A stretch of 5,049 nt of DNA, from positions 1-5,049 of the forward strand of contig JAGBHJ010000279.1 of the NCBI GenBank assembly GCA_017935525.1, given 5' to 3'. Positions 1 to 5,049 of this stretch are shown one piece after another (within the stretch, counting starts at the first letter, position 1; the number at the start of each line of letters is the position of its first letter). The stretch is from Clostridia bacterium. Its GTDB lineage: Bacteria; Bacillota; Clostridia; HGM11327. The notes under the pieces were generated by a model that saw nothing but the letters and a program-made list of their open reading frames with translations, had not been told where the DNA came from and ran no database searches. The translations under genes and the position numbers were made by a program.

Positions 1-178
1 GCGGACCAGTAGGACCCAGCGGACCTTTGGGACCAACCTCGCCCTGCGGACCGGTAGGACCGATCTCACCTTGCGGACCGGTAGGGCCCACCGGACCTGT
101 GGGACCCATCATGCCCATAAATCCACGTGGACCCGTGGGACCCGTGGGACCGACTGCACCTCTGGGGCCGGTAGGACC
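1..178 (-). repeat. Degenerate 9-nt (GXY) coding repeat, with a partly duplicated 27-nt unit
   Basis: Read on the minus strand, the DNA is a run of 9-nt units of the form GGT-CCN-NNN. Near the left edge two consecutive 27-nt units encode GPTGPQGEI and GPTGPQGEV with only a few differences, which suggests expansion by slippage or unequal crossing-over. Such tracts usually vary in length between strains. Confidence 0.8.
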
Positions 179-262
179 TACAACCACGCAGGGCGGATTT
201 TCGGGCACACGGGGCGTACATCCGCAGGCAAGATCTTGGAGCTTTTTCTTTCTATATCTCAT
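1..262 (-). CDS. Collagen-like GXY-repeat surface/spore protein, N-terminal part (runs off the left edge)
   Basis: The minus strand is open from an ATG at 262-260 to the window edge, giving 87 complete codons. The first 28 residues form a short basic, Cys-containing leader (MRYRKKK start; Cys at 13, 15 and 25). From residue 29 onward every third residue is Gly: 19 complete GXY triplets plus a partial one, mostly GPT, GPR, GPQ, GEI/GEV and GPV. This is the pattern of a collagen triple helix. In Firmicutes such proteins are commonly exosporium or spore-surface filaments of the BclA type, or other cell-surface fibres; that role is inferred from the family. There is no hydrophobic signal peptide, which fits a protein made in the mother cell and assembled onto the spore. 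The start is supported by AAAGGA at 272-277, 9 nt upstream. The gene is divergent from the nucleoside hydrolase gene. Its C-terminal domain, which would tell more about its role, lies outside the window. Confidence 0.85.
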   Translation of the reverse strand, partial: MRYRKKKLQDLACGCTPRVPENPPCVVVGPTGPRGAVGPTGPTGPRGFMGMMGPTGPVGPTGPQGEIGPTGPQGEVGPKGPLGPTGP

Positions 263-338
263 CTTGTTCTGTCCTTTCGTTTAGTTATTTGAGTTAAATT
301 CTCAATACGGTATATTCAAAAGGGCAACAAAAGGTGAC

Positions 339-356
339 CAACAAAAATATTTGTTG
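339..356 (+). promoter_or_regulatory. Palindrome over the -35 box, candidate operator
   Basis: CAACAAA at 339-345 and TTTGTTG at 350-356 are perfect 7-nt inverted arms around AATA. The right arm overlaps the first three bases of the -35 hexamer, so a protein bound here would block RNA polymerase. The half-site CAACAAAA also occurs once more upstream at 325-332 in direct orientation. The symmetry is seen directly; that it is an operator is inference. Confidence 0.4.
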
Positions 357-382
357 ACACAGCGGATAAAGTATGATAGAAT
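354..382 (+). promoter_or_regulatory. Sigma-A-type promoter of the nucleoside hydrolase gene
   Basis: A perfect -35 box, TTGACA, lies at 354-359. The -10 box TAGAAT (one mismatch to TATAAT) lies at 377-382, with an optimal 17-nt spacer. A TG at 374-375 makes it an extended -10. Transcription would start near 389, giving a leader of about 36 nt before the ATG at 425. The strength suggests high expression unless it is repressed by something binding the flanking palindromes. Confidence 0.75.
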
Positions 383-389
383 ATCCTCG

Positions 390-400
390 TATGGACCATA
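390..400 (+). promoter_or_regulatory. Palindrome TATGG-A-CCATA at the predicted transcription start
   Basis: Perfect 5-nt arms around one central base lie just downstream of the -10 box, at the expected transcription start. This is a typical place for a repressor site. It is short, so chance symmetry remains possible. Confidence 0.3.
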
Positions 401-424
401 TACAGTTATACGGAGGAAATAATA

Positions 425-1333
425 ATGACTTTTGAACAGAAAATGAAAAATCTTTCCGTGCCCCAGGGCAGGATAGACGTTGTTTTGGATACTGACGCTT
501 ATAACGAGATCGACGACCAGTTTGCCATCGCTTACATGATCAAATCCGACGAAAAGCTGGACGTTCAGGCAATTTATGCCGCACCGTTCCACAACGGCAA
601 CTCCAGCGGTCCCAAGGACGGCATGGAAAAGAGCTATAACGAGATATTCAAGATATTAAAGCTCATCGGCAAGGAATACCCCGTATTTGAGGGCTCAACA
701 GGCTGGTTGCAGAATGACAAGACACCCATCGTTTCCCCTGCGGCAGAGGATCTTGTAGCAAGAGCAAAGAATTACTCACCCGACAAGCCCTTGTACGTTG
801 TTGCCATCGGCGCTATAACGAACGTTGCCTCTGCGTTGCTCATCGATCCTTCCATAAAGGACAATATCGTAGTTGTATGGCTGGGCGGACATTCTCTTGA
901 ATTCCACGACACAAGGGAATTCAACATGGCGCAGGATTTTTCCGCAGCAAGAGCAGTTATGGGCAGCGGTGTGCCCTTTGTGCAGTTGCCCTGTGCAGGC
1001 GTTGTAAGCCAGTTTACGGTATCCCGCCCCGATCTGGAAACGTACTTTAAGGGAAGAAACGCCCTCGGTGACTACCTTGCGGACAATACTATCCGTGCTG
1101 CAGAAAGCTATGCGGCAGGCACACCCTGGACAAGAGTTATCTGGGACGTAACTGCAGTTGCATGGTTGCTCAATGACGACAACAGATTTATGATGTCAAG
1201 AGTAATACCCACCCATATGCCCAATTACGACGGACAGTACAACCTGTGCCCCAACGGCGACTTTATGAGATACGTATTCTATATCGAAAGAGACCAGCTG
1301 ATGACGGATCTGGTAAAGAAGATCACAAAGTGA
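425..1333 (+). CDS. Inosine/uridine-preferring-type nucleoside hydrolase (IUNH family)
   Basis: This 302-residue protein has the usual length for ribonucleoside N-ribohydrolases, which split a nucleoside into base and ribose using a bound calcium ion. The N-terminal signature is present as DTD-AYNEI-DD (residues 22-31); D24, D30 and D31 fit the calcium/ribose Asp cluster. A GAITNVASAL segment (129-138) matches the family's G-x-x-TN-x-A loop. E165-F166-N167 fits the ribose-binding EFN motif. WDVTAVAWLL (240-249) carries D241, the last calcium ligand. Two deviations stand out: the first motif has five residues between D24 and D30 instead of the usual three (DPGxDD), and the residue before D241 is Trp instead of the His of classical purine-type enzymes. 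The base specificity is therefore uncertain. There is no signal peptide, so it should act in the cytoplasm in nucleoside salvage. The start is supported by GGAGG at 412-416, 8 nt upstream. It is monocistronic, with its own promoter and terminator. Confidence 0.88.
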   Translation: MTFEQKMKNLSVPQGRIDVVLDTDAYNEIDDQFAIAYMIKSDEKLDVQAIYAAPFHNGNSSGPKDGMEKSYNEIFKILKLIGKEYPVFEGSTGWLQNDKTPIVSPAAEDLVARAKNYSPDKPLYVVAIGAITNVASALLIDPSIKDNIVVVWLGGHSLEFHDTREFNMAQDFSAARAVMGSGVPFVQLPCAGVVSQFTVSRPDLETYFKGRNALGDYLADNTIRAAESYAAGTPWTRVIWDVTAVAWLLNDDNRFMMSRVIPTHMPNYDGQYNLCPNGDFMRYVFYIERDQLMTDLVKKITK

Positions 1334-1367
1334 GCCGCATAACAGCAATATATCATTGAACAAATAA

Positions 1368-1406
1368 CTCCCCGTCGGACATTCTCCGATGGGGAGCTTT
1401 GGTTTT
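1368..1406 (+). terminator. Intrinsic terminator of the nucleoside hydrolase gene
   Basis: The arms CTCCCCGTCGGA (1368-1379) and TCCGATGGGGAG (1385-1396) pair over 12 bp, with one G-T wobble and a 5-nt loop. The stem is followed by CTTTGGTTTT, a broken T-tract. It begins 35 nt after the stop codon. Confidence 0.8.
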
Positions 1407-1440
1407 GAGGATCTGTTGACTCTGCCCTTTTGGCGGGGCT

Positions 1441-1484
1441 ACAATAACAAAAGCACTTACGGAGCTGTTCTTTCGCAAGTGCTT
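1441..1484 (-). terminator. Intrinsic terminator of the minus-strand glycosidase operon
   Basis: On the minus strand AAGCACTTGCG (1484-1474) pairs with CGTAAGTGCTT (1461-1451), 11 bp with one mismatch around a 12-nt loop. It is followed by TTGTTATTGT. It starts 9 nt after the stop codon of the last gene. It faces the terminator of the convergent gene, so the 160 nt between the two stop codons are mostly terminator; nothing else is seen there. Confidence 0.75.
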
Positions 1485-1493
1485 ATTTATTAC

Positions 1494-2870
1494 TTACTTT
1501 GTGTATATTATCTTTGCCTCGCCCGGGGCAAGCGTCAGCTTCAGCACGCCGCCCTCAAGGTCAACATTCTCTGCCACGCCGACGCCGTTTTCATCAAAGG
1601 GGCAAATTGTGACCGTTTTTCTGTCGCAATCCAGCACTGCGGCAAGGTCGTACAGGTATTCGCCGCCGTCTGCGGAGTATATTATCGCACTACCTTCCTT
1701 GTGCCACGGTGTGGGCATAAGAAAATTACCGTCTGCGGCAAATAACGCCCCGTTGCGATAAAGCTTTGCGCCCTTTACCTCGCCAACAACGCCGTCGGAG
1801 AATTTTACCGTTACGCTGCCACCTCGCAGCACGCCCTCAACTCTTTCCAAGGTGTTGGTGTAAAGATATTTTGCATCCTGCAAGCAGAAGCCCTCAAATA
1901 TCTCCTTTTTCCAGTTGCCGCCCTTTAGCGCCTGCTCCTTGTCAAACTGGGAGCCCATCAGCTTGGGCATTTCTTGACCCAAGCCCGCCTTGGGGCCAAA
2001 GTGCGCCCTGCCACCGCTGACAAGATAAGCACTACGGGTGACGTATTCATCAAATGTCTGGGCAAAATGGAAGTACCACGGGATCAAGCCCACGGTGGAT
2101 TCCCTGCCCGGGCCAAATTGATGCGCCTCGGAATAGAGCATTTCCGTTGTAACGTCAATACCCAGGTCTCGCCAATATCTGATTATCTGACGTCTTGCAC
2201 CTCTTATCGACTCAAGGTCGTTACCGTGGCCCATGTCCAAAGTGGCGTGGAATGCGTCGATATGGACTGTGCCCGCCTCCCTGATGGGCAAAAGCTCACA
2301 GAGCTCGTCAATTCTCTTTTTTGCGTAGCCGGTTTCCCACTCTCGCTTGTAGCTTATGATGTACGCCTGCATACCGTTCCATACGCCTGCGGTGGAGAGG
2401 CTACCGTCCTCCCTCTTGGCAATAAGGTCCTGCGCAATATATTCATCCCACAAAGGGCTGTCCTTGTAGGCATCAAACATATTGATATGTACGCTGACGG
2501 TGGTGTTGTACTTTTTTGCTTCCTCAAACAACCACATATAGCTGTCAAGGGCGCACTTATCCTCGGGGCGCTTGAGTGCCTCGTTCATTTCGTGCCATGC
2601 AGGGTATCGGCTGTCGTGCCCAAGATACTGCCAGCCAACAAGATATACTATCTTTGGCGCACCCAGCGTGATGACGTCTATTGCCTTTATGCGCTCCAAA
2701 GCGTCCTCGTAGTTTAAGAACACTATGGATCTATCTCTGTCTGCGTTGGGCTCCGCCATGTATATCTTGTAGCTCAACGTCCTTGAATAGTCGTGTATAT
2801 AGGGTCTTTCGGGAAGTCCCGTTTTTGACCAATCGTAAGGGGCCGCCGTAATTTCTTTCCAATCTCTCAT
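1494..2870 (-). CDS. Compact GH101-like glycoside hydrolase, second copy of a tandem pair
   Basis: This 458-residue protein has no signal peptide or membrane segment and is predicted cytoplasmic. Compared by eye with remembered GH101 endo-alpha-N-acetylgalactosaminidases, which cleave Gal-beta-1,3-GalNAc from Ser/Thr, it matches landmarks in order. These are a barrel strand with GHDSRYP (84-90), EEAKKY then VHIN (116-130), HIDAFH (203-208), DVTTEM (239-244) and ESTVG (257-261). A TPWHKEG segment (387-393) leads into a C-terminal beta domain ending in LAPGEAKIIYTK. D205 fits the GH101 nucleophile and E243 the acid/base; they are 38 residues apart, against 32 in the pneumococcal enzyme. GH101 enzymes are normally very large, secreted and multidomain, so this is a core-only relative and its substrate is unknown. 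The start is fixed by the MRDWKEI N-terminus shared with the upstream paralog. It starts 7 nt after that gene's stop, with only a weak AAGG site inside the previous gene's end, so translational coupling is likely. Confidence 0.72.
   Translation of the reverse strand: MRDWKEITAAPYDWSKTGLPERPYIHDYSRTLSYKIYMAEPNADRDRSIVFLNYEDALERIKAIDVITLGAPKIVYLVGWQYLGHDSRYPAWHEMNEALKRPEDKCALDSYMWLFEEAKKYNTTVSVHINMFDAYKDSPLWDEYIAQDLIAKREDGSLSTAGVWNGMQAYIISYKREWETGYAKKRIDELCELLPIREAGTVHIDAFHATLDMGHGNDLESIRGARRQIIRYWRDLGIDVTTEMLYSEAHQFGPGRESTVGLIPWYFHFAQTFDEYVTRSAYLVSGGRAHFGPKAGLGQEMPKLMGSQFDKEQALKGGNWKKEIFEGFCLQDAKYLYTNTLERVEGVLRGGSVTVKFSDGVVGEVKGAKLYRNGALFAADGNFLMPTPWHKEGSAIIYSADGGEYLYDLAAVLDCDRKTVTICPFDENGVGVAENVDLEGGVLKLTLAPGEAKIIYTK
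2473..2606. repeat. Near-identical tract shared with the upstream paralog, copy in the downstream gene
   Basis: This stretch aligns without gaps to 3851-3984 with 4 differences in 134 nt, including an uninterrupted identical run of 71 nt (2503-2573 with 3881-3951). All four differences are synonymous. DNA on both sides diverges sharply. The tract encodes residues 89-132, the barrel segment from YPAWHEMN to VHINMF. Recent gene conversion between the tandem copies is the likely cause. Confidence 0.8.
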
Positions 2871-2877
2871 TCTGTTT

Positions 2878-4248
2878 TTACCTTGTGTATATTACAAAAG
2901 CCTGCTTTGCGCCAAGATTTACGGTAAGCTTGCCGTCATCAAGTGCGGCGTTGGCCACGTTGTCGCAAAGTCCGTCAATACCCAGCTCCCGCAGCTGTAC
3001 GGTGTCAACCGTAACGTCCAATATAGTCTTAAGGTCGTAAGTAAAGCTGCCGCCGTTACGACTGTAAACCACGGCGCTGCCCTCCTTGTGCCATGGTGTG
3101 GGCACAATAATGTCGGAGCCCTTTTGCATCAGAGCGCCGTTTCTTGACATTGTGTTTTCCTCCAAGGTGGTTACAACGCCATCCGCAAAATACGCCTCAA
3201 TATCGTCACCCGTCACCCTTGCGTACTCTCTCTTTAAGCCGTTAAGGTAGAGGAATTTTGTGTCCCTTGTGCAGAAGCCGTCCAGCACCTTCCATCTGTC
3301 AGGCATTGCGCTCTCCTTGTCGGTCTGATCACCAAACAGATTGGCAAACCTGCCCGTATTGCCCTCCTTCATGCGGTAGGATGCATCGCCGCCGCAAACC
3401 AGATCGGCAGGACGTGCAATATAGTCCTCCAGATTCTGGGAGAAATGGTAGCACAGCGGCAGGAGGCCAACTGTGGATTCCTCTCTCTGCGCCCAGTCGG
3501 GAGTGTCAAAATACAAGAATTCGCTGGTAACGTCTATTCCAAGGTCACGCCAATATCTCAATATCTTTCGTCTTGCGGCACGGCTATCCTCCATTTCAAA
3601 GCCTCTGCCCACATCCTTCTTTGCATGGAGGGCGTCAATATGGACTGTACCCGCTTCCTTAAGAGGCAAAAGCTGACATATTTCGTCTATCCTTTTCTTT
3701 GCGTAGCCGGAATCCCACTCTCTCTTGTAGCTGACAGCATAAGCCTGAATGCCGTTCCAAATGCCCACCTTCATCAAAGAGCCGTCCTCGTTTGTTGCTA
3801 TAAGCCCCTCCTTGACGTATGTGTCCCACAGGGGGCTGTTTTCGTATGCGTCAAACATATTGATGTGTACGCTGACGGTAGTGTTGTACTTTTTTGCTTC
3901 CTCAAACAACCACATATAGCTGTCAAGGGCGCACTTATCCTCGGGGCGCTTAAGTGCCTCGTTCATTTCGTGCCACGCAGGGTAGTTATGGTCATGACCA
4001 TAGTACTGCCAACCAACAAGGTATGCGATCTTCGGCACACCCAAAGTAATGGCGTCTATCTCCTTTATGTGGCGGAATGCGTCCTCATAATTTATTATAA
4101 CGTCGCTGGCAGAAAAATCCGCCGTGGGCTTTGCCATAAATATTTTGTAAGTAAGCTTTTTTGAATAATCGTGAATATACGGACGCTCCGGTTTAAGTGT
4201 CTTTTTCCAGTTATAAAAATCGCCGGGTATTTCTTTCCAATCTCTCAT
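2878..4248 (-). CDS. Compact GH101-like glycoside hydrolase, first copy of a tandem pair
   Basis: This 456-residue paralog of the following gene is collinear with it almost throughout, and well over half its residues are identical by eye. It keeps all the GH101-like landmarks: GHDHNYP (84-90), VHIN (127-130), HIDALH (203-208) with presumed nucleophile D205, DVTSEF (239-244) with presumed acid/base E243, ESTVG (257-261) and TPWHKEG (384-390). The C-terminal beta domain ends in QAFVIYTR. Differences cluster after the acid/base residue (244-256) and around 285-325, where loops would line the active site, so the two copies may prefer different glycans or aglycones. There is no signal peptide. A strong AAGGAGG at 4254-4260 lies 5 nt before the ATG. 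It begins 22 nt after the TetR gene stop, so both are probably on one transcript. The GH101 assignment is by motif comparison from memory, not by a search; a related alpha-GalNAc-type or other retaining glycosidase is the main alternative. Confidence 0.72.
   Translation of the reverse strand: MRDWKEIPGDFYNWKKTLKPERPYIHDYSKKLTYKIFMAKPTADFSASDVIINYEDAFRHIKEIDAITLGVPKIAYLVGWQYYGHDHNYPAWHEMNEALKRPEDKCALDSYMWLFEEAKKYNTTVSVHINMFDAYENSPLWDTYVKEGLIATNEDGSLMKVGIWNGIQAYAVSYKREWDSGYAKKRIDEICQLLPLKEAGTVHIDALHAKKDVGRGFEMEDSRAARRKILRYWRDLGIDVTSEFLYFDTPDWAQREESTVGLLPLCYHFSQNLEDYIARPADLVCGGDASYRMKEGNTGRFANLFGDQTDKESAMPDRWKVLDGFCTRDTKFLYLNGLKREYARVTGDDIEAYFADGVVTTLEENTMSRNGALMQKGSDIIVPTPWHKEGSAVVYSRNGGSFTYDLKTILDVTVDTVQLRELGIDGLCDNVANAALDDGKLTVNLGAKQAFVIYTR
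3851..3984. repeat. Near-identical tract shared with the downstream paralog, copy in the upstream gene
   Basis: Partner of 2473-2606 in direct orientation, offset by 1378 nt. Recombination between the two would delete one gene and leave a single in-frame hybrid glycosidase gene. Confidence 0.8.
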
Positions 4249-4253
4249 ATTTT

Positions 4254-4260
4254 CCTCCTT
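4254..4260 (-). promoter_or_regulatory. Strong ribosome binding site of the first GH101-like gene
   Basis: AAGGAGG on the minus strand lies 5 nt before the ATG at 4248, inside the 22-nt gap after the TetR gene. It contrasts with the weak site before the second copy and predicts that the first copy is translated independently and more strongly. Confidence 0.75.
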
Positions 4261-4270
4261 GATGGGGATA

Positions 4271-4849
4271 TTATTTTTTCATGCCGTCCAACAGGATGCC
4301 AAAGCTGTATTTGAAATCATCAACCGCCTGCTCCTTTGGAAGTTTTCTGCCAAGGGCGTCGGCATTGTAGCCTCTGATAAAGCACCAGATAGCATAACTC
4401 ATCTTTTCCGTCTCTACGTCCTTAAGCACGCCCTTTGCCTTGCCGAATTCGATAAGCCTTGCTATCTCGCTTTTCCACCATTCGTAATTCTGGCAGGATA
4501 TGGAGTCGTTTTCAAAGACGTAATAATTCAGATTCATCTTTACGTCGTAGGACATCACAAGTGTTTTTGCAACTATGTCCGTAACCTGCTGAAAAAAATC
4601 CCCCTCGGGGTCAAAATCCTCCGCAATGCTTTCCCTCATTTTAAGCACGGTATCCAGATAGACTATTTTCAGCACCTCGTCGATATTGTGGAATCGGTTG
4701 TAGAACACTCTGTTTGTGATGCCGAGGGTCTGGAGTATCCTTCTGACGTTGATATTCTCCGTACCCTGAGTAATGGCTATCTGCCGCGCGGTATCTATGA
4801 TCCTGTCAGACATTTCGTCCTGAATAAGGACCTGCTCCTTTTCCTTCAA
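4271..4849 (-). CDS. TetR/AcrR-family transcriptional regulator
   Basis: At 192 residues it has the normal length for the family. The N-terminal DNA-binding domain spans about residues 13-62: helix 1 (SDRIIDTARQIAI), then the helix-turn-helix INVRRILQTLGITNRVFYNRF (33-53), followed by NIDEVL. This is the TetR pattern T/N-V-x-x-I...G-x-x-x-x-x-F/Y-Y-x-x-F. The rest is a helical, Tyr/Trp-rich ligand and dimer domain with no recognisable ligand signature. The chosen start is TTG at 4849-4847, because AGGAGG at 4856-4861 lies 6 nt upstream. An internal ATG at 4813 (residue 13) has only a weak AGGA close by and would leave helix 1 just intact. The gene lies in line with the two glycosidase-like genes (22 nt before the first), so it probably regulates this operon and itself; the ligand may be a sugar or glycoconjugate. 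Operator and promoter must lie outside the window to the right. Confidence 0.87.
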   Translation of the reverse strand: MKEKEQVLIQDEMSDRIIDTARQIAITQGTENINVRRILQTLGITNRVFYNRFHNIDEVLKIVYLDTVLKMRESIAEDFDPEGDFFQQVTDIVAKTLVMSYDVKMNLNYYVFENDSISCQNYEWWKSEIARLIEFGKAKGVLKDVETEKMSYAIWCFIRGYNADALGRKLPKEQAVDDFKYSFGILLDGMKK

Positions 4850-4855
4850 TCCAAG

Positions 4856-4861
4856 CCTCCT
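4856..4861 (-). promoter_or_regulatory. Ribosome binding site that decides the TTG start of the TetR gene
   Basis: AGGAGG on the minus strand is followed by 6 nt and then TTG. No ATG in frame lies at a usable distance. It sits in the 18-nt gap after the preceding gene. Confidence 0.7.
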
Positions 4862-4867
4862 GTTGCT

Positions 4868-5049
4868 TTATGATTCGTTTACCAATTTGCCGCACATATG
4901 CTCTATTTCCATCTCGTAGCAGAGCGTTGCCCTGCCAAAGGTCTTTATCTCGCCCTCAATAAAGCTGTCGTCGTTGGTATACTTATAGCTGAGCTTTCTG
5001 CAAATATCGATCACTTGGTCAAGATCGTCAATTGGCTTTACTCTGCCAA
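4868..5049 (-). CDS. Probable pyridoxamine-5'-phosphate-oxidase-like flavin protein, C-terminal end (runs off the right edge)
   Basis: The minus strand is open from the right edge to a TAA at 4870-4868, giving 59 visible residues. Features are an acidic/hydrophobic helix (PIDDLDQVIDICRKLSYKYT), a phenylalanine-rich linker (SFIEGEIKTFGRA) and a final strand with CYEMEIEHMCGKL. An ending of the form x-E-I-E-H-x-x-GK after a helix that counts residues of the partner strand is typical of small FMN-binding split-barrel proteins related to pyridoxamine 5'-phosphate oxidase and NimA. That is a family resemblance from memory, with most of the protein unseen. The stop is 18 nt before the TetR start, so it is probably the upstream member of the same transcript. 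A nitroreductase-like or stress role is possible but not shown. Confidence 0.5.
   Translation of the reverse strand, partial: GRVKPIDDLDQVIDICRKLSYKYTNDDSFIEGEIKTFGRATLCYEMEIEHMCGKLVNES

Noticed and set aside
27..292. Two proline/glycine-rich plus-strand frames opposite the collagen-like gene
   Set aside because: Antisense reading of a GGT-CCN repeat automatically gives GPx-like peptides. The minus frame has regular glycine at every third position, an ATG and a ribosome binding site.
367..375. CATANNNTA match (CATACTTTA) on the minus strand, resembling a sigma-K -10 box for the collagen-like gene
   Set aside because: The nearest AC for a -35 element is 13 nt away instead of about 16, and the leader would be about 100 nt. 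One short match is too weak to call a sporulation promoter.
302..592. Minus-strand 96-codon frame across the promoter region and the start of the nucleoside hydrolase gene
   Set aside because: It overlaps a strong promoter and a confident gene in antisense and has no recognisable protein family.
1389..1745. Plus-strand 118-codon frame starting inside the terminator hairpin
   Set aside because: Its start lies in the terminator stem and it then runs antisense to the end of the glycosidase gene.
1974..2717. Long plus-strand open frame of 247 codons antisense to the second GH101-like gene
   Set aside because: It is a shadow of codon bias on the other strand. A similar frame (3445-4164) exists opposite the paralog only because the sense genes are homologous; neither has a convincing ribosome binding site, and the sense frames carry the conserved motifs.
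4259..4873. Plus-strand open frame of 204 codons opposite the TetR gene
   Set aside because: The sense strand encodes a clear TetR protein with a strong ribosome binding site. The antisense product shows no family pattern and runs across gene boundaries.

Overview
The window looks like a chromosomal segment of an anaerobic Firmicute, most likely a gut- or rumen-type clostridium. This is inferred from strong AGGAGG-type Shine-Dalgarno sites, a collagen-like GXY protein of the kind found on clostridial and bacillar spores, mixed moderate-GC codon use, and compact operons with 7-22 nt gaps. No rRNA, tRNA, CRISPR array or mobile element is visible, and the species cannot be named.

Left part (1-1406). 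A collagen-like surface protein gene on the minus strand runs off the left edge. A 162-nt divergent intergenic region separates it from a plus-strand gene for an inosine/uridine-type nucleoside hydrolase (425-1333). This gene has a good sigma-A promoter (TTGACA, 17 nt, TAGAAT with an extended -10), two palindromes that could be operators, a strong ribosome binding site and an intrinsic terminator. It appears to be a single-gene transcription unit.

Right part (1441-5049). An apparent minus-strand operon enters from the right edge. In order of transcription it holds the 3' end of a probable pyridoxamine-5'-phosphate-oxidase-like flavin protein, a TetR-family regulator that starts at TTG, and two tandem paralogous proteins of 456 and 458 residues. 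A hairpin terminator closes it, convergent with that of the nucleoside hydrolase. By eye the two paralogs match the catalytic core of GH101 endo-alpha-N-acetylgalactosaminidases, with the nucleophile and acid/base positions kept (D205 and E243 in both). They lack a signal peptide, anchor and accessory domains, so they should be cytoplasmic.

The most interesting element is this pair: compact intracellular GH101-like enzymes, duplicated in tandem and probably TetR-controlled. A 134-bp stretch is nearly identical between the copies, while the predicted substrate-side loops have diverged. A plausible reading is that the cell imports mucin-type or other alpha-GalNAc-containing glycoconjugate fragments and processes them inside. 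The actual substrate cannot be deduced from sequence.
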